A stretch of DNA of 64,000 nucleotides from Blautia sp. An249 (lineage in GTDB: Bacteria; Bacillota; Clostridia; Lachnospirales; Lachnospiraceae). How positions within the stretch are numbered: position 1 is the first letter of the stretch; every line of letters begins with the position of its first letter. The notes under the pieces are model-generated. The model did not search any database. It was not told the origin of the DNA and worked only from the letters and a program-made list of their open reading frames with translations. This document shows, one piece after another, positions 31,294-38,911 of the stretch. The DNA lies in NCBI RefSeq assembly GCF_002159835.1, contig NZ_NFJL01000001.1, positions 62,001 to 126,000 on the forward strand, given 5' to 3'. Both the position numbers and the translations under genes were made by a program.

Positions 31294-32388
31294 ATGTTTA
31301 CATTTCCAAAATACAGGGAGCCGGATTTTCATCAGGAAAAATTTGAGAAATCTCCGGATGTGAAATGGGAGAAAGTCGCTCAAAAAGGAGTGGCGCCGGA
31401 AAATTTCCACAGTACATCCATGTATCCGGAATACTTTAAGATAGACGGAAAATGGATTCTGGCGGCTCAGAGCCGAATGGATTCCAGCGTGGTTTTAGGA
31501 GATGACGGCAGTCTGAAAGTGGTGGAAAACCGAAACCTGGAAGTGGGAGATAAGGTGATTGTGGGAAGGACAGAAAATGCAGAAGAAGGGATTTACCTTC
31601 ACAGCAGAGGATTTGAAGATCCGGAAGATAATCCTGATGATCAGTTTGTTTTCCGCCAGGGGCGAAGCAGGGAAACCTCTTATGCCAGAGACTATGACCG
31701 TCTGTTTGAACTGCTGAATTATGAAAGAGAACACGGCAATATTTTATGGGTTATGGGGCCGGCCTTTGCCTTTGACGCAGACGCCAGAGCCGCCATGCAG
31801 GCGATGATTGAACATGGCTATGTGGATGGACTGATGGCAGGGAATGCCCTGGCTACCCATGACCTGGAAGGAGCCCAGTTTCATACGGCTCTGGGCCAGG
31901 ACATCTATACTCAGAGATCTCAGCCAAACGGCCATTACCACCATCTGGATGTGATTAACCGGGTAAGAAGAAGCGGCTCTATTCCCCGGTTTATTGAAGA
32001 TTACCAGATCGACAACGGTATTATCTATAGTTGTGTAAAAAATGAAATTCCCATTGTTCTAACGGGTTCCATCCGGGACGACGGTCCCCTGCCGGAGGTA
32101 ATCGGGGACGCTTACGAGGGACAGACACAGATGCGGAAAATGGTATCTAAAGCCACTACAGTAATCTGTCTGGCTACTATGCTTCACACCATTGCAACCG
32201 GAAATATGACGCCTTCTTATAAAGTGCTGGAGGATGGAACCGTTCGTCCTGTGTTCCTGTATACCGTAGATGCCGACGAATTTGTGGTCAATAAACTTCT
32301 GGACAGAGGAAGTCTGTCGGCCACAACAATTGTTACCAACGTACAGGATTTCATAATGCTGGTAGTAAAAGGACTGGGCGTTTTATGA
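31294..32388 (+). CDS. LOR/SDH-domain (TIGR00300-type) protein, ArgZ/ornithine cyclodeaminase-like
   Basis: A 364-residue protein. The C-terminal 230 residues match the LOR/SDH fold found in archaeal ornithine cyclodeaminase and at the end of cyanobacterial ArgZ/AgrE: GYVDGLMAGNALATHDLE, NEIPIVLTGSIRDDGPLPEVIG, LATMLHTIATGNM and DADEFVVNKLLDRGS. These are the NAD-binding parts. The N-terminal 130 residues do not carry the arginine-dihydrolase domain. A deaminating oxidoreductase is likely; the substrate is unknown. It is the last gene of the operon. Confidence 0.6.
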   Translation: MFTFPKYREPDFHQEKFEKSPDVKWEKVAQKGVAPENFHSTSMYPEYFKIDGKWILAAQSRMDSSVVLGDDGSLKVVENRNLEVGDKVIVGRTENAEEGIYLHSRGFEDPEDNPDDQFVFRQGRSRETSYARDYDRLFELLNYEREHGNILWVMGPAFAFDADARAAMQAMIEHGYVDGLMAGNALATHDLEGAQFHTALGQDIYTQRSQPNGHYHHLDVINRVRRSGSIPRFIEDYQIDNGIIYSCVKNEIPIVLTGSIRDDGPLPEVIGDAYEGQTQMRKMVSKATTVICLATMLHTIATGNMTPSYKVLEDGTVRPVFLYTVDADEFVVNKLLDRGSLSATTIVTNVQDFIMLVVKGLGVL

Positions 32389-32465
32389 GGGCGATTTCAG
32401 AAAACATTCCTCTTTCTGTACAAAATATACAAAAAACAGAAGATGAAAATAGTAAGAATTTCGTA

Positions 32466-32494
32466 TAGACAAAAATGAAAATTATTGCTATAGT
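32466..32494 (+). promoter_or_regulatory. promoter of the licT-PTS operon
   Basis: TAGACA (32466-32471) and TATAGT (32489-32494) with a 17-base spacer, directly upstream of the first RAT site. Confidence 0.6.
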
Positions 32495-32507
32495 ATGCCT
32501 AGAAAGC

Positions 32508-32539
32508 AAGTTTGTTATTACGTAAGGGTAAGCAAGACT
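32508..32539 (+). promoter_or_regulatory. RAT antiterminator site 1
   Basis: TTTGTTATTACGTAAGGGTA with the flanking AAGCAAGAC follows the ribonucleic antiterminator pattern bound by BglG/LicT proteins. Its 3' end overlaps the first bases of the terminator stem, so the two folds exclude each other. Confidence 0.65.
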
Positions 32540-32578
32540 GCTTATAATGCTGAAGGAGTATTATAAGCAGTTTTTTTT
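32538..32578 (+). terminator. leader terminator controlled by RAT 1
   Basis: CTGCTTATAATGCT, loop GAAGG, AGTATTATAAGCAG (14 bp with one wobble) followed by eight T. It stops transcription ahead of licT unless LicT binds the RAT. Confidence 0.85.
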
Positions 32579-32583
32579 ATGAA

Positions 32584-32684
32584 AGCCCCGGACTGCGGTT
32601 GTGTGCCCGGGCAGGCTTGCCTGGGCGGACACACAGCCATAGGACGGGCAAGACAGAATGAGCACGGGGGCTGCCGTCAGGCAG
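32584..32684 (+). other. GC-rich, strongly structured leader segment of unknown class
   Basis: Between the leader terminator and licT the RNA can form an outer pairing AGCCCC/GGGGCT (32584-32589 with 32667-32672). It also has a 9-bp arm GGTTGTGTG/CACACAGCC (32597-32605 with 32630-32638) extended by an inner CC-GGC-rich stem, and a hairpin CTGCC-GTCA-GGCAG (32671-32684). The base composition is unlike its surroundings. It does not match any riboswitch I can name, and the segment is open in frame with licT by chance. Confidence 0.5.
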
Positions 32685-32716
32685 ACCGAAAAGAGCTAGA
32701 GAGGGGATTATCTGTC

Positions 32717-33562
32717 ATGAAAATCATCAGAGTTCTGAATACAAACGCAGTTGTCTCTGTGGATGGAGAGAACAGAGAAGTCATCATTACCGGTCCCGGA
32801 ATCGGCTTTAAGAAAAAGAAAGGGGAACACCTGGACGAATCCCTGATTGATAAGACCTACTGCCTGCAGAGCAAGGAGAGCAGTCACCGCCTTCAGGAAG
32901 TGGTAAAGGCCATATCGGAGCAGTATCTGGAGATTGCAGCCAGGGTAGTCCGGGCGGCCAGAACTGAACAGGGACTGAAAGTAAACGATATTTTATACGT
33001 AACCTTAACGGATCACATTCATTCGGCAGTAGAACGGTATCGGGCCGGGATACAGCTGAAGAATATCATAAAGATGGATATCCGCAAGTTCTATTCCAAA
33101 GAATATGCGGTAGGGAAACAGGCAATCCAATGGATTTATGAAGAATCCGGCATTGATTTGGGAGAAGATGAGGCGGCATTTATAGCCATGCATATTGTAG
33201 CTTCTGAGCTGGAGAACAATGAAGTATCCGATGTGAAGAAGATTACGGAATTGATTACCTCGATTGTACAGATTGTCAGAATACATTTTAAGGTCAGCTT
33301 CCATGAGGATTCTGTTTCTTATCAGCGTTTTATTACCCACCTGAAATTCTTTTCCGCCAGAGTGTTTGACCATACTGCTTATCAGGACAGCATGGAAGAA
33401 ATTTATGAGGTTATGGTAAAGCAGAATGAATACGCCTATACGGGTGTGGAAAAGGTGGCGCAGTTTATTGAGAAGCAGTACCAATACAGCCTTAGCATTG
33501 ATGAAAGACTGTATTTACTGATACACATTAAGAGAATTTTAGATGAACAGAAAAACGATTAA
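32717..33562 (+). CDS. licT: BglG/LicT-family transcription antiterminator
   Basis: A 281-residue protein: RNA-binding CAT domain (residues 1-55, KIIRVLNTNAVVSVDGENREVIITGPGIGF) followed by two PTS regulation domains with conserved His (LTDHIHSAVERYRAG, EDEAAFIAMHIVASE, HLKFFSARVF, LLIHIKRIL). It binds RAT RNA and is controlled by PTS phosphorylation. The ATG at 32717 restores the usual length; the frame upstream is structured leader. Confidence 0.9.
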   Translation: MKIIRVLNTNAVVSVDGENREVIITGPGIGFKKKKGEHLDESLIDKTYCLQSKESSHRLQEVVKAISEQYLEIAARVVRAARTEQGLKVNDILYVTLTDHIHSAVERYRAGIQLKNIIKMDIRKFYSKEYAVGKQAIQWIYEESGIDLGEDEAAFIAMHIVASELENNEVSDVKKITELITSIVQIVRIHFKVSFHEDSVSYQRFITHLKFFSARVFDHTAYQDSMEEIYEVMVKQNEYAYTGVEKVAQFIEKQYQYSLSIDERLYLLIHIKRILDEQKND

Positions 33563-33571
33563 ACGTTGTCT

Positions 33572-33602
33572 GGGCTTGTAATTATTCAGTTAAGCAAGGC
33601 CC
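33572..33602 (+). promoter_or_regulatory. RAT antiterminator site 2
   Basis: GGGCTTGTAATTATTCAGTT continuing AAGCAAGGCCC: a classical RAT, closed by GGGC/GCCC pairing and overlapping the start of the next terminator. It couples PTS expression to LicT a second time. Confidence 0.75.
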
Positions 33603-33658
33603 GGTTATAAAGGGTGTATATCCCGGGAAGATATACCCTTTATAATCGGGTCTTTTTA
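33600..33658 (+). terminator. terminator controlled by RAT 2
   Basis: A stem of about 21 pairs (CCCGGTTATAAAGGG... with ...CCCTTTATAATCGGG) capped by an extra GTATATC/GATATAC helix, then TCTTTTT. It lies 29 bases before the PTS start. Confidence 0.85.
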
Positions 33659-33686
33659 TATGAAAAAATTCAGAGAGGTGAAAATT

Positions 33687-35591
33687 ATGGATTACGCAAG
33701 TGTAGCAAAAAAGATTTTACAGCGTGTAGGAGGTCAGGAAAATGTAATCAGCCTGATCCACTGCATGACAAGACTCCGTTTTACTTTAAAGGATGAGTCC
33801 ATCGTAGACGATGAGGCAGTAAAGAAAACAAAAGGTGTTATGGGTGTTATGAAAAAGGCCGGACAGTACCAGATTATCATTGGAAATGATGTGGGAAATG
33901 TCTATGCTGAGCTGAACAAACTGGGAAATTTCTCCCATGATGCGCCTAAGAAGACAGAAGAGAAGAAAGAGAAAAGAAATCTGTTATCCATGCTGATGGA
34001 TACCGTTTCCGGAGTTATGACTCCGATTATTCCGGCAATTATCGGAGCAGCCATGATCAAAGTGCTTCTGACACTGCTCCCGATGATTGGAATTCTGGAT
34101 ACCGAGGGAAATACCTATAATCTGCTGAGTGTTATCGGAGACGGAGCCTTCTTCTTCATGCCGGTACTCATTGGTATTTCCGCGGCTAAGAAGTTTGGAA
34201 CTAATGTATATTATGCGGCCAGCATTGCCCTGATTATGCTTCATCCCAACTTCATCAGCATGATGGAGGGGGCTCATGAAGCAGAAGAAACCATTAAGTT
34301 TTTAGGCTTTCTGCCGGTAACCTATGCCACCTATTCCTATTCTGTCATTCCTATTATCCTGGCAGTCTGGTCACTGAAATATGTGGAAAAACTGGTGGAC
34401 AGAATTACGCCTGTGGTAACGAAAAACTTCCTGAAACCGATGCTGGTGGTGCTGATTGAAGCCCCCATTGCGCTGATTGTTTTAGGACCGCTGGGAGCTA
34501 TCTGCGGAAACGTATTATCTGACGCTGTATACTTTGTTCATGATAAACTGGGCTTTATCGCCATCGGACTTGTAGCCGGAATTTATCCTTTCGTGGTTAT
34601 GGCAGGAATGCACCATGCCTTCACTCCTATTAAGCTGGGCGTGATTGCCACATCCGGATTTGAAAACTTTATCTGTATCGGAGAGCTTTGTTCAAACATG
34701 GCACAGGGAGCAGCGGCTCTGGCGGTATCTGTAAGAAGCAAGAATAAAGACTTTAAACAGATTGCGGGATCCTCTGCATTTTCAGCCCTTCTTGCAGGAA
34801 TCACAGAACCGGCTCTTTATGGTGTTACTCTTCGTCTGAAGAGACCTATGCTGGGAGCCTGTATCGGCGCCACAGTGGGCGGACTTTTCGGAGGATTCTT
34901 CCAGATGAAATGTTTCGGAATCGCTACGCCGGCCATTGTAACCATTGTACAGTATGTGGAAGAAAGCCGTCCCGCCAGTCTTCTGATTGCGGCCCTGACG
35001 ATTCTGCTTACGGTTGTGGTAACTTTTATTGCAACAGTTCTTATTGGATTTGAAGATGTGGTTGATGAAGAGGATGAAGAAGAAACAGCAGGAGGAATGG
35101 AGTTGGCAGCAACTGTGGCAGAACCCCTGCCGGAAGGAAAAGAGATTTTTGTTTTAAGCCCGGTGCAGGGAGAACAGATTCCTCTGGAAAAAGTAAATGA
35201 CGCCACATTCTCTCAGGAAATTCTGGGGAAAGGAACCGCTGTGATACCGGAAAAAGGCGTGATTTGCGCCCCCTTTGACGGAAAGGTAGATGTGATGTTT
35301 GAGACAGGACACGCGGCAGGGCTGGTCAGCGAAGAAGGCGTTGAGCTTCTGGTACACGTGGGTGTGGATACCGTTAATCTGGAAGGGAAATACTTCTATC
35401 CCAAAAAGAAATCCGGAGATACCATTAAAAAAGGCGAAGTGATTCTGGAATTTGACAAAGAGAAAATCGCGGAGGCAGGATACGATATTACTACCCCGGT
35501 GATTGTATCAAACTCAGAACGGTATGCCCGGATAACCCCGGTACAAAATGGAAAGGTACAGGAACTGACGCCTATTTTAGAAATCGTATAA
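33687..35591 (+). CDS. bglP: beta-glucoside PTS transporter, EIIBCA
   Basis: A 634-residue fused permease. IIB at residues 1-85 has its phosphorylated Cys in SLIHCMTRLRF; IIC spans about 100-460 with many membrane helices and the MHHAFTPIKLGV motif; IIA at about 495-634 has its active-site His in ELLVHVGVDTVNLEGK. It imports and phosphorylates beta-glucosides. The ATG at 33687 follows GAGGTG; the in-frame 33660 ATG is inside the terminator tail. Paired with LicT and a GH1 phospho-glucosidase. Confidence 0.9.
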   Translation: MDYASVAKKILQRVGGQENVISLIHCMTRLRFTLKDESIVDDEAVKKTKGVMGVMKKAGQYQIIIGNDVGNVYAELNKLGNFSHDAPKKTEEKKEKRNLLSMLMDTVSGVMTPIIPAIIGAAMIKVLLTLLPMIGILDTEGNTYNLLSVIGDGAFFFMPVLIGISAAKKFGTNVYYAASIALIMLHPNFISMMEGAHEAEETIKFLGFLPVTYATYSYSVIPIILAVWSLKYVEKLVDRITPVVTKNFLKPMLVVLIEAPIALIVLGPLGAICGNVLSDAVYFVHDKLGFIAIGLVAGIYPFVVMAGMHHAFTPIKLGVIATSGFENFICIGELCSNMAQGAAALAVSVRSKNKDFKQIAGSSAFSALLAGITEPALYGVTLRLKRPMLGACIGATVGGLFGGFFQMKCFGIATPAIVTIVQYVEESRPASLLIAALTILLTVVVTFIATVLIGFEDVVDEEDEEETAGGMELAATVAEPLPEGKEIFVLSPVQGEQIPLEKVNDATFSQEILGKGTAVIPEKGVICAPFDGKVDVMFETGHAAGLVSEEGVELLVHVGVDTVNLEGKYFYPKKKSGDTIKKGEVILEFDKEKIAEAGYDITTPVIVSNSERYARITPVQNGKVQELTPILEIV

Positions 35592-35614
35592 GTGAAAAAC
35601 AGGAGGATTATAAC

Positions 35615-37072
35615 ATGGAAGAAAGAGAAAGAACCGGTTTTCCGGAAGGCTTTTTATGGGGAAGCGCATCTGCTTCCTACCAGGTAGAAGGCGGTTATCA
35701 GGAAGATGGAAAGGGGATGACCAACTGGGATACTTTTGTGAGGATTCCCGGGAAAACCTATAAGGCAACAACGGGAGATACAGCGGTGGATCATTACCAC
35801 CGCTACAAAGAGGACATCGCTCTTATGGCAGAAATGGGACTGAAAACCTATCGTTTTTCCATTGCCTGGGCCAGGATCTACCCGCAGGGAAACGGACAGA
35901 TCAATGAAAAAGGAATTGCTTTTTACCGGGATATTATTGAGGAGTGCAGAAAACATCAGATCGAACCGATGGTAACCATCTTTCACTGGGATTTGCCCCA
36001 GGCGCTGGTGGACGCCTACGGAGGCTGGGAAAGCCGGGAAATCGTGGATGATTATGTGAACTATGCTAAGACACTGTTTCAGTATTTTGGAGATAAGGTG
36101 AAGTATTGGATCACTCTTAATGAGCAGAATATTTTCACCTCTCTGGGCTGGCTGACTGCGCAGCATCCGCCGGGAAAATTCGATGACCAGAAGACATTTT
36201 ACCAGGTAAACCACCATGCTTTTATGGCACATGCCAAGGCAGTGCTGGCTTACCGGGAGATGGGAGGCACAGGGGAAATCGGCGCCAGCTTTGCCTATAC
36301 GCCTTCTTACGCTCTGGACTGCAATCCCATCAATGTTATGGCAAAACGGGACTATGACGAATTAAAGAATTTCTGGTGGATGGACGTATACGGCTATGGC
36401 CGTTACCCTAAAGCAGCCATGGCATATCTGAAGAAAAAGGGATTCGCCCCGCATCTGGAAGAGGGAGACGAAGAGATTCTGAAGAAAGCGGCGAAAGAGA
36501 TTACCTTTATGGGTGTGAACTATTACCAGAGCTGTGTATGCGAATACAATCCCCTGGACGGAGTGACGCCCTACGGTACCATGAATACCACTGGAGTGAA
36601 AGGTTCCGCCCAGGAAGTGGGAATACCGGGCATTTATAAAAATCCGGCCAATCCGTATCTGATGACTACAGACTGGGACTGGACCATTGATCCTGTGGGA
36701 CTGCGTTTCTGCTGCCGGGAGATTACCAGCCGCTATGGACTTCCCATCGTAATTTCCGAAAACGGTCTGGGAGCCTTTGACAAAAAAGAAGAAGATGATA
36801 AAATCCATGACGATTACCGGATCTGTTATTTAAAGGAACATTTGAAAGAACTGGAAAAAGCCATCGAGGAGGGCTGTGATGTGCTGGCCTACTGTACCTG
36901 GTCCTTCACAGATTTATTAAGCTGGCTGAACGGGTATCAGAAACGGTACGGCCTGATTTATGTGGACAGAGAGGAAGAAGAGGGAGCTTCCATGAACCGG
37001 TATAAAAAAGACAGCTATTACTGGTACCAGGAAGTGATCCGCACCAACGGGGCAAGTCTATTTGACAAATAA
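35615..37072 (+). CDS. 6-phospho-beta-glucosidase, GH1
   Basis: A 485-residue GH1 (beta/alpha)8 enzyme: N-terminal FPEGFLWGSASASYQVEGGYQEDGKG, acid/base Glu in ITLNEQN (about residue 170) and nucleophile Glu in VISENGLG (about residue 375). The C-terminal phosphate-binding pattern is that of PTS-linked members. It hydrolyses the phospho-beta-glucoside delivered by the upstream PTS. Confidence 0.9.
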   Translation: MEERERTGFPEGFLWGSASASYQVEGGYQEDGKGMTNWDTFVRIPGKTYKATTGDTAVDHYHRYKEDIALMAEMGLKTYRFSIAWARIYPQGNGQINEKGIAFYRDIIEECRKHQIEPMVTIFHWDLPQALVDAYGGWESREIVDDYVNYAKTLFQYFGDKVKYWITLNEQNIFTSLGWLTAQHPPGKFDDQKTFYQVNHHAFMAHAKAVLAYREMGGTGEIGASFAYTPSYALDCNPINVMAKRDYDELKNFWWMDVYGYGRYPKAAMAYLKKKGFAPHLEEGDEEILKKAAKEITFMGVNYYQSCVCEYNPLDGVTPYGTMNTTGVKGSAQEVGIPGIYKNPANPYLMTTDWDWTIDPVGLRFCCREITSRYGLPIVISENGLGAFDKKEEDDKIHDDYRICYLKEHLKELEKAIEEGCDVLAYCTWSFTDLLSWLNGYQKRYGLIYVDREEEEGASMNRYKKDSYYWYQEVIRTNGASLFDK

Positions 37073-37090
37073 AAACAGAAAATGAGACAG

Positions 37091-37139
37091 GAGCTTATTC
37101 CGACGTTGCAGAAAAATGTGGGAATAAGCTCTTTTCTTT
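37091..37139 (+). terminator. terminator of the beta-glucoside operon
   Basis: GAGCTTATTCC and GGAATAAGCTC (11 bp, 19-base loop) followed by TTTTCTTT. Confidence 0.8.
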
Positions 37140-37234
37140 GAAAATTTTTGGCGGTATATAGGAGCATATTTTAACGGAAAAAGGCAAATCCTAAGAAAAG
37201 AATAGAAGGAAAAGAACAAGGAGGAAATACAGAG

Positions 37235-37366
37235 ATGGAAGCCTTTGGTGTGATTGCGTTGGGAGTATCTGCAGCTTTGGCGGCTTTTTATGGTGTGAGA
37301 GCATGGAATCGTGCGGCAGACAGAGAAAGGAAACGGGAAGAAGTAAGAAAAGATATGAATAAATAA
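37235..37366 (+). CDS. small single-pass membrane protein, 43 residues
   Basis: AAGGAGG lies 9 bases before an ATG opening MEAFGVIALGVSAALAAFYG, a single hydrophobic helix, followed by a strongly charged tail (RAADRERKREEVRKDMNK). It is followed by its own terminator and is too short for standard callers. No family recognised. Confidence 0.55.
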   Translation: MEAFGVIALGVSAALAAFYGVRAWNRAADRERKREEVRKDMNK

Positions 37367-37385
37367 AGAAGAACTTTCAGGATAA

Positions 37386-37428
37386 GGGCTCCGGAGACAT
37401 CTAAAAAAATGTCTTCGGAGCCCTTTTT
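37386..37428 (+). terminator. terminator of the small membrane protein gene
   Basis: GGGCTCCGGAGACAT and ATGTCTTCGGAGCCC (15 bp with one wobble or mismatch) then TTTTT. Confidence 0.8.
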
Positions 37429-37441
37429 GAAAGAATGAGAG

Positions 37442-37597
37442 CTACTGGCGGATAAATACGCCGCTTTCTTCAATGAAATCATCCAGGTCGGCCAATGCGT
37501 CCTGGGCCCATGTTTCTGATAATTCTTTTGGCTGTTCCTGTACGCCGTCCTTCTTTTCCATTTCCTCCTGAGGAAAATCTCCGTTCTCTTTTCTCAT
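37442..37597 (-). CDS. small acidic protein, 51 residues
   Basis: On the minus strand GGAGGTG precedes an ATG opening MRKENGDFPQEEMEKKDGVQ and ending with WAQDALADLDDFIEESGVFI then RQ. It is rich in Glu and Asp and has no signal or hydrophobic helix. It has a strong promoter and a leader hairpin. No family recognised; the acidic C-terminus could be a protein-interaction tail. Confidence 0.55.
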   Translation of the reverse strand: MRKENGDFPQEEMEKKDGVQEQPKELSETWAQDALADLDDFIEESGVFIRQ

Positions 37598-37622
37598 TTG
37601 AATCACCTCCGAATAAGAATAA

Positions 37623-37659
37623 AAGCCGATACCAGGAGAATTTCTGCAGGTATCGACTT
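37623..37659 (-). terminator. leader hairpin (attenuator-like) of the small acidic protein gene
   Basis: On the minus strand AAGTCGATACC and GGTATCGGCTT pair (11 bp, one U-G) and TTTATTC follows, about 35 bases after the predicted start point and before the ribosome site. The wobble is allowed only on this strand, which fixes the orientation. Confidence 0.55.
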
Positions 37660-37676
37660 CCTTGTCCGCTGTTATT

Positions 37677-37706
37677 ATTATACAGGGAAACCGGAAATTT
37701 TGTCAA
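37677..37706 (-). promoter_or_regulatory. promoter of the small acidic protein gene
   Basis: On the minus strand a consensus TTGACA (37701-37706) and TATAAT (37677-37682) with an 18-base spacer. Confidence 0.7.
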
Positions 37707-37726
37707 TGATCTTTCAAAAGAGAGAA

Positions 37727-37755
37727 TTGACAAACAGAAACAAAAAATATATATT
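37727..37755 (+). promoter_or_regulatory. promoter of the acetyltransferase gene
   Basis: TTGACA (37727-37732) and TATATT (37750-37755) with a 17-base spacer, divergent from the small acidic protein promoter. Confidence 0.7.
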
Positions 37756-37794
37756 GCAGTTAGAAAAGCGATAAGTAAATGAGAAAGGAAACGG

Positions 37795-38400
37795 ATGCCC
37801 ATGACTTTAGAAGAACAGAAACAGAGAATTCTGAATGGAGAAATGTATGATGATACCACAGAGGAACTGGTAAATGCCAGAGAACGAACAGTATTTCTAA
37901 CTAATGAATATAATAAGACGTTCGGACAGCCCAAAGAAGTAAGAGAGGCTGCTTTAAGAAAGATTTTAGGAGAAATGGGAGAAAATGTGTTCTTTGAGCC
38001 CACCTTTCGCTGTGAGTTCGGCTTCCATATTAAAATAGGAAATGATTTTTATGCTAATTTTGACTGTGTGATGCTGGACGGCGGCGGAATTGAAATCGGT
38101 AATAACGTTTTATTCGGTCCCAGAGTCGGAATCTATACCACCAATCACGCAAATGATGCAGAAGAAAGGGCGAAAGGAGCCTGTTATGCGAAACCGGTGA
38201 AAATCGGAGATCGTGTATGGGTCGGCGCAGGCGTCCATATTACCCAGGGAGTTACCATTGGAGAAAATACCATAATCGGTGCGGGAAGCGTTGTAACGAA
38301 AGATATTCCGGCCAATGTAATTGCAGCAGGAGTTCCCTGCAGAGTTATCCGGGAAATCACAGAAAAAGATAAAACAGATTATCTGGAAAAACAGGGTTGA
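37795..38400 (+). CDS. sugar O-acetyltransferase (maltose/galactoside acetyltransferase type)
   Basis: A 201-residue left-handed beta-helix acetyltransferase: N-terminal EEQKQRILNGEMYDDTTEELV, catalytic His in YTTNHANDAEERAKG (about residue 118), hexapeptide repeats VWVGAGVHITQGVTIGENTIIGAGSVVTKDIPANVIAAGVPCRVI. It transfers acetyl from acetyl-CoA to non-metabolisable sugars. An ATG at 37801 is an alternative start. Confidence 0.9.
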   Translation: MPMTLEEQKQRILNGEMYDDTTEELVNARERTVFLTNEYNKTFGQPKEVREAALRKILGEMGENVFFEPTFRCEFGFHIKIGNDFYANFDCVMLDGGGIEIGNNVLFGPRVGIYTTNHANDAEERAKGACYAKPVKIGDRVWVGAGVHITQGVTIGENTIIGAGSVVTKDIPANVIAAGVPCRVIREITEKDKTDYLEKQG

Positions 38401-38425
38401 CATTCCCCGTTTTTTTGCATAGAAT
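38397..38425 (+). promoter_or_regulatory. promoter of the marR-ABC operon
   Basis: TTGACA (38397-38402) overlaps the acetyltransferase stop codon; TAGAAT (38420-38425) follows after 17 bases. Confidence 0.65.
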
Positions 38426-38472
38426 ATGTAGGATGCGACATATATAGCAGGGAAAATGAAGGAGCAAAAGAA

Positions 38473-38904
38473 GTGGAAGATGTAAGCATTGCCTCAATGA
38501 TTAAGATTTTAAGCGAGACCATTGGGCGCAGAGCCAATAAGGATTTCAGGGAATTTAACCTGACATTACAGCAGATGAAAATTCTGTGGTTTTTAAAAAG
38601 CCGTGAGGGAGAACTGGAAACCAGCCAGAAGGATATTCAGAAACATTTGAGAGTGGCACATCCAACGATTGTGAGTATTCTGAAAGGCATGGAAACGAAG
38701 GGATTCATCACAGCTTTTCCCAGTGAAAAGGACAGGAGGATGAAAATTGTCCAGTTGACGGGAAAAGAGGAGTGTATTTTCCGGGAACTGGAAAAAGGCA
38801 GAGAGAAGATGGAGGCGCAGCTGCTGAAAGGATTTTCTTCGGAAGATCAGGAGCGTCTGTTATGTTATCTGAAGTTACTATATGAGAATATTAGGGAGGA
38901 ATGA
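38473..38904 (+). CDS. MarR-family regulator of the ABC exporter
   Basis: A 143-residue winged-helix protein (LTLQQMKILWFLKSREGELETSQKDIQKHLRVAHPTIVSILKGMETKGFITAFPSEKDRRMKIVQLT). It starts at GTG after AAGGAG. The two ABC half-transporters follow immediately, an arrangement in which the MarR protein usually represses the exporter and responds to its drugs. Confidence 0.85.
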   Translation: MEDVSIASMIKILSETIGRRANKDFREFNLTLQQMKILWFLKSREGELETSQKDIQKHLRVAHPTIVSILKGMETKGFITAFPSEKDRRMKIVQLTGKEECIFRELEKGREKMEAQLLKGFSSEDQERLLCYLKLLYENIREE

Positions 38905-38911
38905 TAGAAAC

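Noticed and set aside
32579-32716. 46-residue N-terminal extension of LicT
   Set aside because: The region forms RNA structure, lacks a ribosome site, and LicT proteins begin at MKI(I/A)(R/K)V like the ATG at 32717.
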